Origin: Odontocerum albicorne
Taxonomy: Eukaryota > Arthropoda > Insecta > Trichoptera > Odontoceridae
Length of the DNA: 64,000 bases
Reading direction: 5' to 3'
Assembly: GCA_949825065.1 (NCBI GenBank)
Contig: OX463849.1
Span: 27,697,556-27,761,555, forward strand
Position numbers and translations under genes: made by a program. Under the pieces are notes generated by a model. It was given only the letters and a program-made list of their open reading frames with translations, searched no databases and had not been told where the DNA came from. Positions 43,800 to 53,515 of this stretch are shown here, in pieces. Within the stretch, counting starts at the first letter, position 1; the number at the start of each line of letters is the position of its first letter.

Positions 43800-44190
43800 A
43801 GAGCGCGGCTCAATAATTTGTCACTCAAGAGGAATCCAGAATTAGTTGAGCGAGTTCAAAAAAGATTTTTCAACACCATTATAACAAATAATATGTATTC
43901 TACCCAGGGCTGAATCCCACATTTATTTTAATGGGTATGCTGGGAAATTACCTTTGAAGCGTTAGAAATTATTCACGCACCTATTTATAGATTCGAAAAT
44001 TGCTGACGCGAAAAATAGCGAACTTTTTGTCGATTCACAGACTTGTTTAATTTACCCGACAATTCCTTACGCCACCATGAATGAAGATTGTTTTCGGTGC
44101 CGTATTTATGAACTGGGCTTAAAGAGCATCACCGCTCGCTATCGATACCTTTGACATTTCGGTGGATAAATAGAGGATTGAACTCCTTAA
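43800..44190 (+). mobile_element. LINE-E fragment, continuing after the piggyBac-like insertion
   Basis: Reads LVERVQKRFFNTIITNNMYS near 43845 (VQKRF block of RT C-termini) and LFSVPYL near 44090. Its 3' end runs to TTAA at 44187 and resumes at 44801. Confidence 0.55.
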
Positions 44191-44796
44191 CCTTTCCCTT
44201 CCGGTGCTAAAAAATCGTGCGTCCCGGTGCTGTGTATTCAATATACACCAATACACATGTAATAATTAGCGATTTAAAATCGAAAAATTTGAATATTCAT
44301 AGCCAATCGCTTAAATTAATTAAATTTGAAGTCAAAAGTGATAATAATTGAAATTTCATTGCTGAAAACATGAAAAAACATCGATCTACTGAGACGGGAC
44401 TCGGAACACTAACACTGTGTCTGTTATACCTCGAAGGAAGAAACACAACTGCGAACTGAGATTATATTTCTTGCGTTCCCGTATACCGAAGTAGATTGAG
44501 AGGGAGACGTGAACAGCGTTGCTTGCTCACCCATAGCGGTTTTTTTAGAATGAATATAACTACGTCACACGCTGGCACACGTTTGATTGTATTGGTGAAT
44601 TTATTCCCGATTTTCACAAAATATCTCTGATGTGGCCGATAATTGATAATTATTATTAATATTATTTTTTCATTCAATGCGAAAATGTATTACGGAGGAA
44701 TACCTAAAATCTGAACCCAGTATTTATTATATTTATAGAGCTATTTAAGTTTTTAGAACCAACGTGTACTAGTTACACATCACAGGGAAGGAAGGG
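44191..44796. mobile_element. piggyBac-like MITE with TTAA duplication
   Basis: TTAA at 44187-44190 and 44797-44800. Ends CCTTTCCCTTCCGGTGC and, inverted, CCCTTCCTTCCCTGTG share the C/T-rich start typical of piggyBac-type termini. The flanks reunite to match an uninterrupted paralogue at 47625-47710, which shows the insertion directly. No transposase frame. Confidence 0.75.
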
Positions 44797-44999
44797 TTAA
44801 TAAATGTTGCAGGTATAACTGAGTCACTTCACATGGAAGCATGAGTAACATTGTTCATGTTGTAATTATGCTATATTTAGACTGTATAATTATTATTTTC
44901 TTGTTATTTGATGTGATTGGGGTTACACCTGTATCAAATTTAAAATAAATAAAACTTTCGAGTATTGTTTTGTTACAGTTACAATAGAAGTGCCCTAAC

Positions 45000-45265
45000 G
45001 GCGGTTCTGAAACAAGAAACGACGCCAAGGTGAAACCTTCCATTCTACGGACAGAATGAGTCACAAATCATAATAAGGCTATACTTGTGGGTGACACGTA
45101 AAGTAGAACACATTCCCAACTTGACGGGAAATCGATTCTCTCGAGGAACTCTAAAGCGGGGTAGCTGCTCGATGGACAGGTGAGCAGAGGAACGGAGAAT
45201 GTATGGAATGAACTCACAAAAAGGCAATAAATTAACCTGATGAAATAATAGTCACTTGGAGTCAC
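45000..45265 (-). mobile_element. Possible LINE 3' fragment
   Basis: Minus strand reads FCEFIPYILRSSAHLSIEQL, then RENRFPVKLGMCSTLRVTHK, and one frame over GRFHLGVVSCFRTAVRALLL. It looks like a decayed non-LTR C-terminus by pattern only. Confidence 0.35.
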
Positions 45266-45429
45266 CTGGCTGAGAGATACTTTCCAGACTATTTTACTTA
45301 ACTATATCTTTAAATGCTTTATATTTCTTATCGGTTTGTTCATAGATACACTTTGAAATTCTTTTATTTTGACGATCCAATATGGCGGAGATTTATGATG
45401 GGGCTTTTACCATTGCTGCTCATGTGACT

Positions 45430-45880
45430 TTTACCATCGCTCATGAATGGTATATTGCTTAGTGTTAGAGATAAGAGAGGCGTGTGCAGCTTGAGGAAGC
45501 ACTTGAAGACAATGATTTTAAGAGGTCTTATCAAAGTTTATGTTTATGTATAAAAACTACACTCCATTTTAATCGGATGTGTAAATATATATTGGAAAAT
45601 TTACAAAAAATTCTTCGTACAGGTAGTTCTTCTTCCTTAGGTAAGTTCACAAATATGTTTTCTTTTACCAAATATGTTTTCTAAAGATGCAGATACGGGG
45701 AAGTACCTATTTTAATGGCCGCAGGCACTACCTTCTCATCAATATGCTCAAGTTATAGGTTTTTATTTAGTTATATTTTTAATCTGTCAATAATAGTGTT
45801 TTTGCTTCCCAAGTTAGAGCGCCCTTGGGGAGAGTCTGCTCTATAAACGTCGCTATTTAAATTGTTATTTTATTATTATT
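45430..45880 (+). mobile_element. LINE-B end and 3'UTR
   Basis: GTGTTAGAGATAAGAGAGGC…AGCTTGAGGAAGCACTTGAA is the LSVRDxxGVCSLRKHLK terminus. 45740-45880 is the UTR with AATCTGTCAATAATAGTGTT and GCGCCCTTGGGGAGAGTCTG, ending in ATT repeats. Confidence 0.7.
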
Positions 45881-45894
45881 ATTATTTAATTATC

Positions 45895-45970
45895 TGAAAT
45901 TGCTACATAGTAATAAGTCCGTCAATTTGTATTACGTACAACGAAAGTATAATACGATATAATAAAAAGT
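45895..45970 (+). mobile_element. SINE-1 3' tail
   Basis: AATAAGTCCGTCAATTTGTA and CGTACAACGAAAGTATAATA match the family tail. The head is absent. Confidence 0.6.
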
Positions 45971-46124
45971 CAACTACTAAAGTCTAAATACTAAAGGCAA
46001 TATCAAGATTTGATAGTTCACACCAGCGCATTTGTATCGGACATATGCGTCATCATAAAACATATTATGATTGGTTTCTTAATTTTTTAATGTGTATAGA
46101 TATGTAGTTATATGCTGATGTTAT

Positions 46125-46500
46125 TTGGTATTTTTGTATGTGTATTTATGTTTGTTGGGGTCCGCGCTGCGTCGCGACCACAACGGAAATGAGACTTATG
46201 CACGTTCATTTAGAGACTATATTGCAAGTCGGCCGGCCTCTGCATGCGCAAAACTTCCGATAATTGACATTTCGCGAGTTGTGATGGCATGCAGAGGCGA
46301 AAATAGGCGCTTGCGATTGACCACACGTAAGAAGCGAAAAAGCCAAATAAAATCATTCTCAGTTTACTCTTCCTACCGACTTTTACTTGAGACCAACAAA
46401 TACCTGCCTAAGAGGAATCTCTTCACCCCTGCTATTTCTCACCGATCTACTACTTTGAAAGTGAGCTGAATTCTCCGAGTATCGTGCAGAAGCCAAACAA
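46125..46500 (+). other. GC-richer segment with a 114-codon frame and a hairpin
   Basis: 46125-46469 is open (…RSFRDYIASRPASACAK…) but unrecognised. Arms GCCTCTGCATGC (46236-46247) and GCATGCAGAGGC (46287-46298) form a 12-bp stem with a 39-base loop. Possibly part of an old element. Confidence 0.35.
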
Positions 46501-47620
46501 CCACCTATTGTTACAGTTCTTTGTACCAGTGATGTACAGCATTAGTGCCAACATTGATGTCTGAAATTAAAAAGTGGTAGAGACAAAGGAGTAAAAAGAA
46601 GTCGAGTAAATACGGTGGAAATGCCTACACTGAGAAATAAATTCTGGTAATAAATTTATTCACATAAATGTGTCATAAATTTCTAATACGATTCATATTT
46701 CCTCATTTGTAGTTTGAGACACCTGTAAAAATTCCAAAGACTTTCACTTAAAAGTTAACACACCGTCGACAAACTCCCACAGAAAGATATTATAGAATAT
46801 TCTATACGATCCATTGTAAGGTTCCGACAGGTGAGATGGGCCAATCATTCAAAAGACATATAATTTCCATCGACTTGACGTTTATACACAATATGGAGAT
46901 GTATGTATGTGGTGGACGGAATTCAAAACATAATTACCGTATTTATCTGTCAAGGCTTAACAATTTTTATAAATACTATCATTTCCGCAAAATACCACAA
47001 GAAAATAAAAATATGAAACATTAAGCGAAAAAACTAGAAGCTTTTGAAATGTGGTGATATCGAAAAATACTGAGTCTCTTGGGTTGAAAAAATCTATAAT
47101 GAAGACATCTTGAAATGAGTGAATTAAAAACATAAAGTTGGATATAACATAAAATATAAGGAGAAAAATGTGTGATCCTTCAACTGATATTGCAGGGGCA
47201 AATTCAAGACACATAATAATTGCATAAGATGCATTTCATGGTTGACGAACTTACGGGAGTGGTTTCAAAAAAGGTCAAGATAATAATTGTCAACCTGTGA
47301 AGAAGAGAGAAGATTTAAAGAAGATGAAGACTATCCCTGATGATCGAGTATGCTTGTCAACCGTCCTATGGATGAGAGACACTGGTGCTTTTATTCGCTT
47401 ACTGTATGCAAGCTGCTCTTCAGCAAACATCCAGTATTTACAGATAAAACCATACATACCTATGGTAAGGATATTAAACTTCCAAGACAATCGGAAGGTT
47501 TAGGTTAGGCAGAGTTTTATATAGGGCTATTTTTATCTTGCTTAGTAGCGAAATAAAAATTTGGAAAAAGCAACATATAAACGCCTTAATAAATACAATA
47601 AATTATCCAATATTTTCAAT
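46501..47620. other. No gene recognised
   Basis: Frames at 46836-47024, 46957-47214 and 47290-47503 (both strands) have no motif. AT-rich. Confidence 0.4.
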
Positions 47621-47624
47621 ATCT

Positions 47625-47710
47625 CAGTGGATAAAATGAGTATTGAACTCTTTAATAAACTTTGTAAGCATAACTGAGCCACTTCACATGGAAACATTAT
47701 TGTTCTAATT
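47625..47710 (+). repeat. Unoccupied paralogue of the piggyBac-like insertion site
   Basis: CAGTGGATAAAATGAGTATT, then TTAATAAA, then TAACTGAGCCACTTCACATGG correspond to both flanks of the element at 44191-44796 without the insertion. Confidence 0.7.
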
Positions 47711-48097
47711 GTCGATGTAAAATATGTATTTATTTCGTGGAAATATAGTATATCTGGCGAATTTATTATTTAAGTTAATCATCTTTTGTTTTATAATTAT
47801 GATTAACATCGATAATCGTGTCTTAAACGTAGTGTATAAAAACAATATTTAAGAAAAGTGAAACAAAAATTAAAATAAAATATATTTGTTTTTGTTAATA
47901 AAAAAAACAGGCCAAGGAATTAATTCCCCCAGGATTGTGGGTAAAGAGAACACGAACTTTTTCATGTAGTTTGCAGGTCTTAATTTTTCTGGAAGAAATA
48001 ATTTATTTAATTCCGTTTATTCGTTTAATTTTTCAACTCCTTTGCACATTAAAGGTTTCCCTAATTCGTAACATACAAAGACTAAACATATCTATTA
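47711..48097. other. No recognisable feature
   Basis: AT-rich spacer before the mariner. Confidence 0.4.
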
Positions 48098-48811
48098 GGT
48101 GTTAACATAAGTTGTGTCCGTTTGTTTTCCAATTTAAAAATGAGCACCAAAAGTAAAACGAAATGGTAAATGTTATATGTCATTCGAAAGAAAATTTCCT
48201 GCTCTACAAAATATTGTGTTTGCTTTTACGTTACATATATTATTTTATTTGATTACAAGCCTTCAAAATGGAATGGCAAGCAGACGAAAGTGAGCATTTT
48301 AGACACCTCCTTCTGATCGCGTTCAATCGACGGAATAAAGCTGCCAAAGCTGCTCGCGATATTTGCGAAGTGTACGGTGAAGATGCTATGAATGAAAGGA
48401 CAGCTCGTCAATGGTTTTTGCGTTTCAAAGACGGTAATTTCGACCTGAAAGGCATGGAGCGTTCCGGACTACCAGTGGACTTCGACGAAGACCGCTTAAA
48501 CCACATTATTCACGAAGATCCCCTTCGAACATTTTTCATCACCATTTTTTTTTCATCACCATTTTCAAACCATTTTCATCACTAGTCGAATTTTCATCAT
48601 AGGTGTTGAAAATGCTCACTTTCGTCTACTTGACATTCCATTTTAAAGGCTTGTAATCAAATAAAATAATATATGTAACGTAAAAGCAAACACAATATCT
48701 TGTAGAGAAGAATTTTTTTTTCGAATGACGTATAACATTTACCATTTTGATTTTCTTTTGGTGCTCATTTTTAAATTGAAAAAAAAAACGGACACAACTT
48801 ATGTTAACACC
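48098..48811 (+). mobile_element. Fold-back mariner with 203-bp inverted arms
   Basis: The left arm 48098-48300 starts GGTGTTAACATAAGTTGTGT after TA. The right arm 48609-48811 is its inverted copy of equal length. The arms include TIR, leader and the first eleven codons of the transposase, so both ends carry an ATG pointing inward. Ordinary mariner TIRs are about 30 bp. The right flank reads CA where TA is expected. Confidence 0.85.
48268..48530 (+). pseudogene. mariner transposase N-terminal HTH fragment
   Basis: Reads HFRHLLLIAFNRRNKAAKAA, then VYGEDAMNERTARQWFLRFK and GNFDLKGMERSGLP, the N-terminal DNA-binding (HTH, paired-like) region of irritans-type mariner transposases. It stops being alignable after HEDPLRT. 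The catalytic DD34D domain is missing. The start codon is inside the left arm. Confidence 0.85.
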
Positions 48812-48929
48812 CAATAGAAAGAAAAGCGCGTGTAAAACCACTCAAAATTCTAAGACTTCTTTGATAAAAACAATGGTAAAAATCTAAATGTTATGTTACA
48901 CTAAAATGTCATAACAAAATGTAACATAT

Positions 48930-50110
48930 AAAATAATAATAAGTATTACATTAAATTTAAAAGTGTTTTCCTAAGGAAGCTGAGCGACACATGAAATACG
49001 TCTATGTCTATTTCATACATATCATTAAAAAGTGTGATTGTTCTACCTACCGGTATTTCCAAGGGTTGGTTGGTTCAACCCATAGGTTAATAGAACAATC
49101 TATGGGTGCGTTGTCTCAGGTAATTATCCTGAACATACAAACCATGATTGTTTAGAACAAATGAGTTAACTATTACCCCTGAGCAAACAAAAAAGTTGAC
49201 TCCCAATCGAAGAGATCTTCCACTCTCTAATGATCTGTAACTAAGCATCCCCAGTAAGAAGACACTTGGATAAAGTCAGGGATAATATCCATACTCTCTC
49301 ATGAAGAGATAACGGAGAAATCTTTTCTGGGCCCTTTCTAGCATGAGTGAATACGTAATCCCTGCCGGCACCCATATTATAGAGCAGGGGTCGGCAAACT
49401 ACGGCCCGCGGGCCAAATCCAGCCCGAAGTTTATTTTAATCTGAACCGCGAGCTAATAATAACCAATCTCATTTTTAATATTTTTTTATGTGTTTGTTTT
49501 GTTGAATTATTTTAGTTAAATTGTATATGTATAATATTGTTTTATTTAGTACATACTAAGTTTATTGTAATACTTTAGTTAAATAAAATTATTTTGTCAT
49601 GAACAAACATTTTATTTCAATAAAATATTAGCTATCGCAAAAATATGTAAATGTTAAAAAATGAAGTGCGTAAAATCGCAATACAGGTCAGCATTAACAG
49701 GTGGCCATTTGTAATCAATTTTGATGATAGGAAGTAGTTACTTCGAACCCCAGTTTGATGAAATGTTATCTCAGAAACAGTCATTCCATCCATCTCATTA
49801 GTAGACCTTATTATGTTATTGTACATTTGTTGTTCAATAATACGAACATTTTGCCTGTTTCTATTATATAATAACCTTAATTAATAAATGTTAATATTTC
49901 ATTCGTTTTTTCCTAAGTGTGTCAGCAAAATGTGTATAAATATCATCACCACCTAGTAAAAAAAGTGAAACCTGTTTTTTGCTGTATAAGTAGAATTATC
50001 TTCCATTTTGCTTCCTGGCCCGTCGAGCCAATTTTTTTTACGTTCTTAGCGAAAAAAGTTTGCCGACCCCTGTTATAGAGCAATATTTCAAATGACTTCA
50101 TCATAATAAT
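48930..50110 (-). mobile_element. LINE-E C-terminal copy split by a hAT element
   Basis: Minus strand gives a MREYGYYPDFIQVSSYWGCL-type block (compare FLRYL…YGYYP of R1/CR1-like C-termini) near 49300-49260, and IDVFHVSLSSFLRKTLLNL-like sequence near 48985. It continues beyond the hAT insertion at 50081-50110. Confidence 0.65.
49385..50072. mobile_element. hAT-type MITE with perfect 8-bp duplication
   Basis: TTATAGAG flanks both ends (49377-49384; 50073-50080). The left end is CAGGGGTCGGCAAACTACGG and the right end inverted is CAGGGGTCGGCAAAC. The interior is AT-rich with no transposase domain recognised; the minus-strand frame 49632-49826 is unassigned. It inserted into LINE-E. Confidence 0.92.
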
Positions 50111-50572
50111 ATGGGAATTTTTCATCGATGTAAAAAAAATCTCCAATTGTTGAAGGATAAATTTAGTTATAATTAGTGGATTTTAATATAAATTTAGTTA
50201 CTGATTAGAAGTGTCTTTAATTTATACCAAATTTTACCTTTGTTATCCATTATTTCTATTTCTATAATTGTACCGAGTACTCGTACTTTGGTGAAGTCAT
50301 CTTCATTCAGTGACGTACTCATAAGTCTCGTTATCATTGAGTGGCAAATTAATTAAAATGTTTTACGTAAATTGATACGTTTTTATTTCTTAAAATAAAA
50401 ATATACAATAATAATTGATGAAAACATTGTGTTTATATCGTTTTTATATTTATTAGCTTCTACAATGTTAATTTATCATCTTTATAAGTTATCACTACAA
50501 ATGTATACAATTTTAATATAATGGTCATTTCTCTTTTCCCTAAATATAATAGACAAAATATTGGTGTTAACA
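50110..50572. other. No recognisable feature
   Basis: AT-rich intron sequence. Confidence 0.4.
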
Positions 50573-50601
50573 TAAGTTGTGTCCGTTTTTTCCAAATAAA
50601 G
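50573..50601 (+). mobile_element. Solitary mariner terminus
   Basis: GGTGTTAACATAAGTTGTGT plus CCGTTTTTTCC repeats the terminus of the fold-back mariner. No partner end was seen. Confidence 0.75.
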
Positions 50602-50614
50602 AGAACAAGAGGAC

Positions 50615-50760
50615 AAAAAAAATTAAAACAAATTAGTCAATAATGTATTCTCCTTCATTATTTTACAACAAATTAGTCAATAATGTATTCTCCTTCATTA
50701 TTTATGATTTGATGACGTACATTTAAACCTTTTGTAGCGTACATTTAAACAAAGACACGT
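50615..50760. repeat. Two local tandem duplications
   Basis: CAAATTAGTCAATAATGTAT… occurs twice about 42 bases apart, followed by a doubled GTACATTTAAAC block. Confidence 0.8.
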
Positions 50761-50821
50761 AAATTATTAAATTTAAGAGTATTTCACAATAAATTACTTT
50801 GTCATTCTACTAATCAAATGG

Positions 50822-51129
50822 ATCCCTGCTACACGTGTTTCTACCTCCTATCATACTTGTATCATGTTACTTTACAATTAACAAACCCATTTCAAAAGTT
50901 TGTGTGGTCTATTGACGAAAAGATTTCCATTTTAATTTATTTTATATAAATATTTCTTAAAATTCGACTATATTAATGCAGAGGAAAAATATTTAAGATG
51001 TGTGAACCTTTTGCTTTTAATGTGGCTGATCCATAGTAGCATTACACTAGTCTGATGTAAGTACTGCTCTTATAACAAATAATTAAATAGAACCTCGGGA
51101 CAGGTGGTAGAAACACGTGTAGCGGGGAT
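50822..51129. mobile_element. 308-bp MITE with E-box-containing termini
   Basis: ATCCCTGCTACACGTGTTTC (left) and inverted ATCCCCGCTACACGTGTTTC (right) match at 23 of 24 terminal positions; each holds CACGTG. A shrunken relative is at 3451-3538. It lies only about 110 bp downstream of the KCNQ exon 1 donor. Confidence 0.7.
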
Positions 51130-51240
51130 AAATTTAATAAGCCTTATACAACGACAATTTATTGTTTAATATTCTAATATAGAGGGCCACAAAGTTAAAA
51201 CTGAAACCTTTGATTTAAAATTTTAAAAATTTATTCTTAC

Positions 51241-51478
51241 CACCACTTGAAGCTGTGAGGGTATCGGGCGTCGGATCCAAGAGCTGCTGGCTCGCAGAGT
51301 TGTTCTCGCTGATGGGCGAAGGTCCGGCGCCCCCTGAGAAGCCCAGCCCACCTAGACCGGTGCTCCCCGAGCCTCCGGAGCCTGAGGTGGTCACCCCCAG
51401 CAGCAGGGTCTGTGCTTCCTCTACGTTCAGCCGCTCCATGGGTCGCCGGGCCAACCCTCCTGCACCGCGCTCCAACAT
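51241..51478 (-). CDS. KCNQ: KCNQ (Kv7) potassium channel, coding exon 1 (N-terminus)
   Basis: This is the first coding exon of a voltage-gated K+ channel alpha subunit, a plasma-membrane tetramer carrying slow delayed-rectifier or M-type current. Seen: an ATG at 51478 with an in-frame TAG six codons upstream, 79 codons plus 1 nt, then the donor GTAAGA at 51240-51235. The peptide starts MLERGAGG, has a second Met at residue 14 (MERLNVEE), then a Gly/Ser-rich stretch with Pro and Asn, as expected of a disordered cytosolic N-terminus. It is a GC-rich island in AT-rich DNA. This exon alone would not identify the family. The assignment rests on its join to the exon at 7787-7946: it leaves 1 nt and that exon supplies 2. 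The intervening intron is about 43 kb. An upstream non-coding exon is possible. Inference: moderately sure. Confidence 0.75.
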
Positions 51479-52200
51479 GCTGGCACATTCAAGCTACCCT
51501 CTTCTTCACTTTACACTGTTCTACTTCTATATTTTGTTCTGGATATTCACTTAACACTGTTGTTTTTCGTGTATTCAGTTCTGGTTCATAATTCAGTTCG
51601 GGTTATTAATTCAATTCTGCTAATTGATTCAGTTTTGTGTTTTCACTGTTTACTGGATTTTTTATTTTATTAAATTCGGAGTATTTACTTTATTTTTCGT
51701 GTATTCAGTTTTGGATATTAAATTTTGGTTACTGTTTCTTGTGCACTCTGTATAATTAGTACTCAATATGGGTTATTCAATTTGCACAACTTTTTATCTT
51801 GTATTCAGCATGAATCACTAAACTTGGTTATTCACTATAGACTTCTGTTTTTTTTTTCAGTATCCAATTCTTATCGTGATCATTGTATTTAAACGAATTT
51901 TTCACTTCAACAAAAGATCAAAATATTTAGATTTACACTTTATATCTATAATATGCTTTTTTGACATAAAATATCAATTGTCATTTATTGCAATCACAAC
52001 CAAGTCATAATCACTTATTTATGATTATAGAACTACAAAAAGTTTTTTCCATCTACCACATTTGAAAACCAAGTTGAAGTTCTAGTAGAGTTCTAGATAG
52101 AAAAAACAGAAAATAAATTATTTTTTAATATACGAGTATAAAACTGAGATGTTTATAGAAATCGTGTGGGTTTATATTATACATTTAAATTAAAGAATGC
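51479..52200 (-). promoter_or_regulatory. Upstream flank or 5'UTR of KCNQ
   Basis: This lies immediately upstream of the KCNQ start codon on the gene's strand. On the plus strand the first 350 bases repeat a degenerate motif around GTATTCAGTTCTGG at 51570-51800. No TATA box or start site is convincing, so part is probably 5'UTR. The rest, to 52200, is AT-rich without recognisable features. Confidence 0.3.
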
Positions 52201-52363
52201 TGCATGTTTTAATATGATATATCGATGCTGGACCTCGTAGTCCAGGATCCCCTCGCTATTCCAACGTCAATTCTGTTGAAAAGTGAAGCCGTGCCGTGGA
52301 GTTTTTCGCGGTGCACTGTATGTTGCTGTTCCTGGGAGCTAGGTTCTGCCGTCGAGGGACTGT

Positions 52364-52383
52364 GGGGGGGGGGGGGGGGGGGG
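52364..52383 (+). repeat. Run of 20 guanines
   Basis: An uninterrupted G20 tract within the R2 head. It can form G-quadruplex structures and is prone to assembly length error. Confidence 0.9.
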
Positions 52384-52553
52384 CGATCAGAAGGAAGCTG
52401 GAACCTGACGATGCCGCCAGGGTCGCTGACAAGTCGATTCATCCCTTTGGATATGTTCGCTTATAACACCTCTGGCTCAATTCAACGACGTATCGGGATT
52501 AGAACCCATAAACAACTAAAGTGAAGAAAACCTTTCTTTTTTTAAAAATGGAT

Positions 52554-52697
52554 ATGACCGAAGTCATGGATATCCTAATATCATTGAACACTAGGTGGAA
52601 AAAATGCCTGTGTCATTCGAGAGGAGTAGTACAGCGCGGGGTTCGAACCGATGCCCCTCCGCACGGAAGTCCAGTGGATTACCGCGTGGCCAAGCAC
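52554..52697 (-). mobile_element. SINE-2 copy inside R2
   Basis: Minus strand: GGCCACGCGGTAATCCACTG (A box region), GGTTCGAACCCCGCG (B box), body CTCTCGAATGACACAGGC and 3' ATGACTTCGGTCATA. Confidence 0.8.
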
Positions 52698-52954
52698 ATC
52701 TACTCAAATACTTCCTCAAAGTATACATAGATAAACACCCCACACAGACACACACATATACAAATGACACAACAGTGGAAAAGGTAATCCCTGAAATCAC
52801 TAACATAAAATACGATAAACGTGGGTCACACGTAATTCTCACTTTCAACATAAATATGAGAACTCTCTTGCATGCATGGAGTTATTTTATTTATCATTAA
52901 ATAAGTGAGCCGTTGCATGCCAGCACTCACTCGCCCCACCGCTGTACTGAATCC

Positions 52955-53050
52955 GGTGGTCCTTATACCCCGAATACTAGGCTGAAAAAATGCCTGCGTC
53001 ATTCGAGGAGAGCAGCACAGTGCGAGGTTCGAATCGAAAACATTCCGCGC
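52955..53050 (-). mobile_element. SINE-2 partial copy
   Basis: Minus strand: GATTCGAACCTCGCACTGTG (B box) and TCCTCGAATGACGCAGGCAT. The A-box side is replaced by other sequence. Confidence 0.65.
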
Positions 53051-53109
53051 ATAAGTTCAATACCATGTGCAAATTTTACTGATTGCCATGTGAAAATTTC
53101 TTCTAACAA

Positions 53110-53260
53110 ACTAGAACTATGTTAAAAAGCCTTGAGTGAAAACCAGACAGAAATCCTTTTTAAAAATGTTGGGTTTCAACGTGAGTCGAACCCGAACCCG
53201 AAACTTCGAGATAATAAGACATGTACATATTTTAGCAACTGGATCACAGAGGTCGTCTGA
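53110..53260 (-). mobile_element. SINE-1 copy
   Basis: Minus strand: GACGACCTCTGTGATCCAGT (A-box side), GGGTTCGACTCACGTTG (B box) and body AAAAGGATTTCTGTCTGGTT. The 3' tail is missing. Confidence 0.65.
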
Positions 53261-53515
53261 GAACATACTTCCCAAGTAGTAAAACTATCATATGTTTACA
53301 ATGTTAATTTCAATTTGAAATTAATTCTTAAAATATTGTAATTTACAAGCGACATTGTTAATTTTTTTTATGAACTTGTGATATATTTTTTCTGTTTTTT
53401 TCTGTTTTTTTAGTTTCTTTTTTGTTTCGAATTGGACGTCAAGAAATAAATAAAAATAAAATCCAAGATTAAACAGAATTTCTCTGAATAACTTTACCAC
53501 GTAGACCATACCTTC
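53261..53515. other. AT-rich spacer
   Basis: No feature recognised. Confidence 0.4.

Larger units (their letters stand above)
7947..51240 (-). other. KCNQ: KCNQ intron 1, about 43.3 kb, filled with transposable elements
   Basis: This is the interval between the exon 1 donor (GTAAGA) and the exon 2 acceptor (CAG after a pyrimidine tract). It is inferred to be one intron because the two exons are phase-compatible and no other convincing minus-strand exon with splice sites was found between them. It holds Helitrons, LINEs, SINEs, Penelope-like copies and several DNA-element derivatives listed separately. A small or non-coding alternative first exon inside it cannot be excluded. Confidence 0.7.
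52215..52930 (+). repeat. R2 repeat, single-unit copy split by SINE-2
   Basis: The head (TCGCTATTCCAACGTCAATT…) leads to the GGAAGCTGGAACCTGACGAT block, one unit (CCATAAACAACTAAAGTGAA… GGAAAAGGTAATCCCTGAAA) and the tail CTTTCAACATAAATATGAGA. SINE-2 is inserted inside the unit. Confidence 0.75.

Noticed and set aside
46125..46469. 114-codon gene candidate
   Set aside because: No recognisable domain, no splice or promoter context; kept only as an unclassified segment.
49946..50146. 66-codon minus-strand frame
   Set aside because: It crosses the precisely defined right end of the hAT element into LINE-E, so it is a chance fusion.
51255..51554. 99-codon proline-rich plus-strand frame
   Set aside because: Antisense of KCNQ exon 1; open only because of its GC content.
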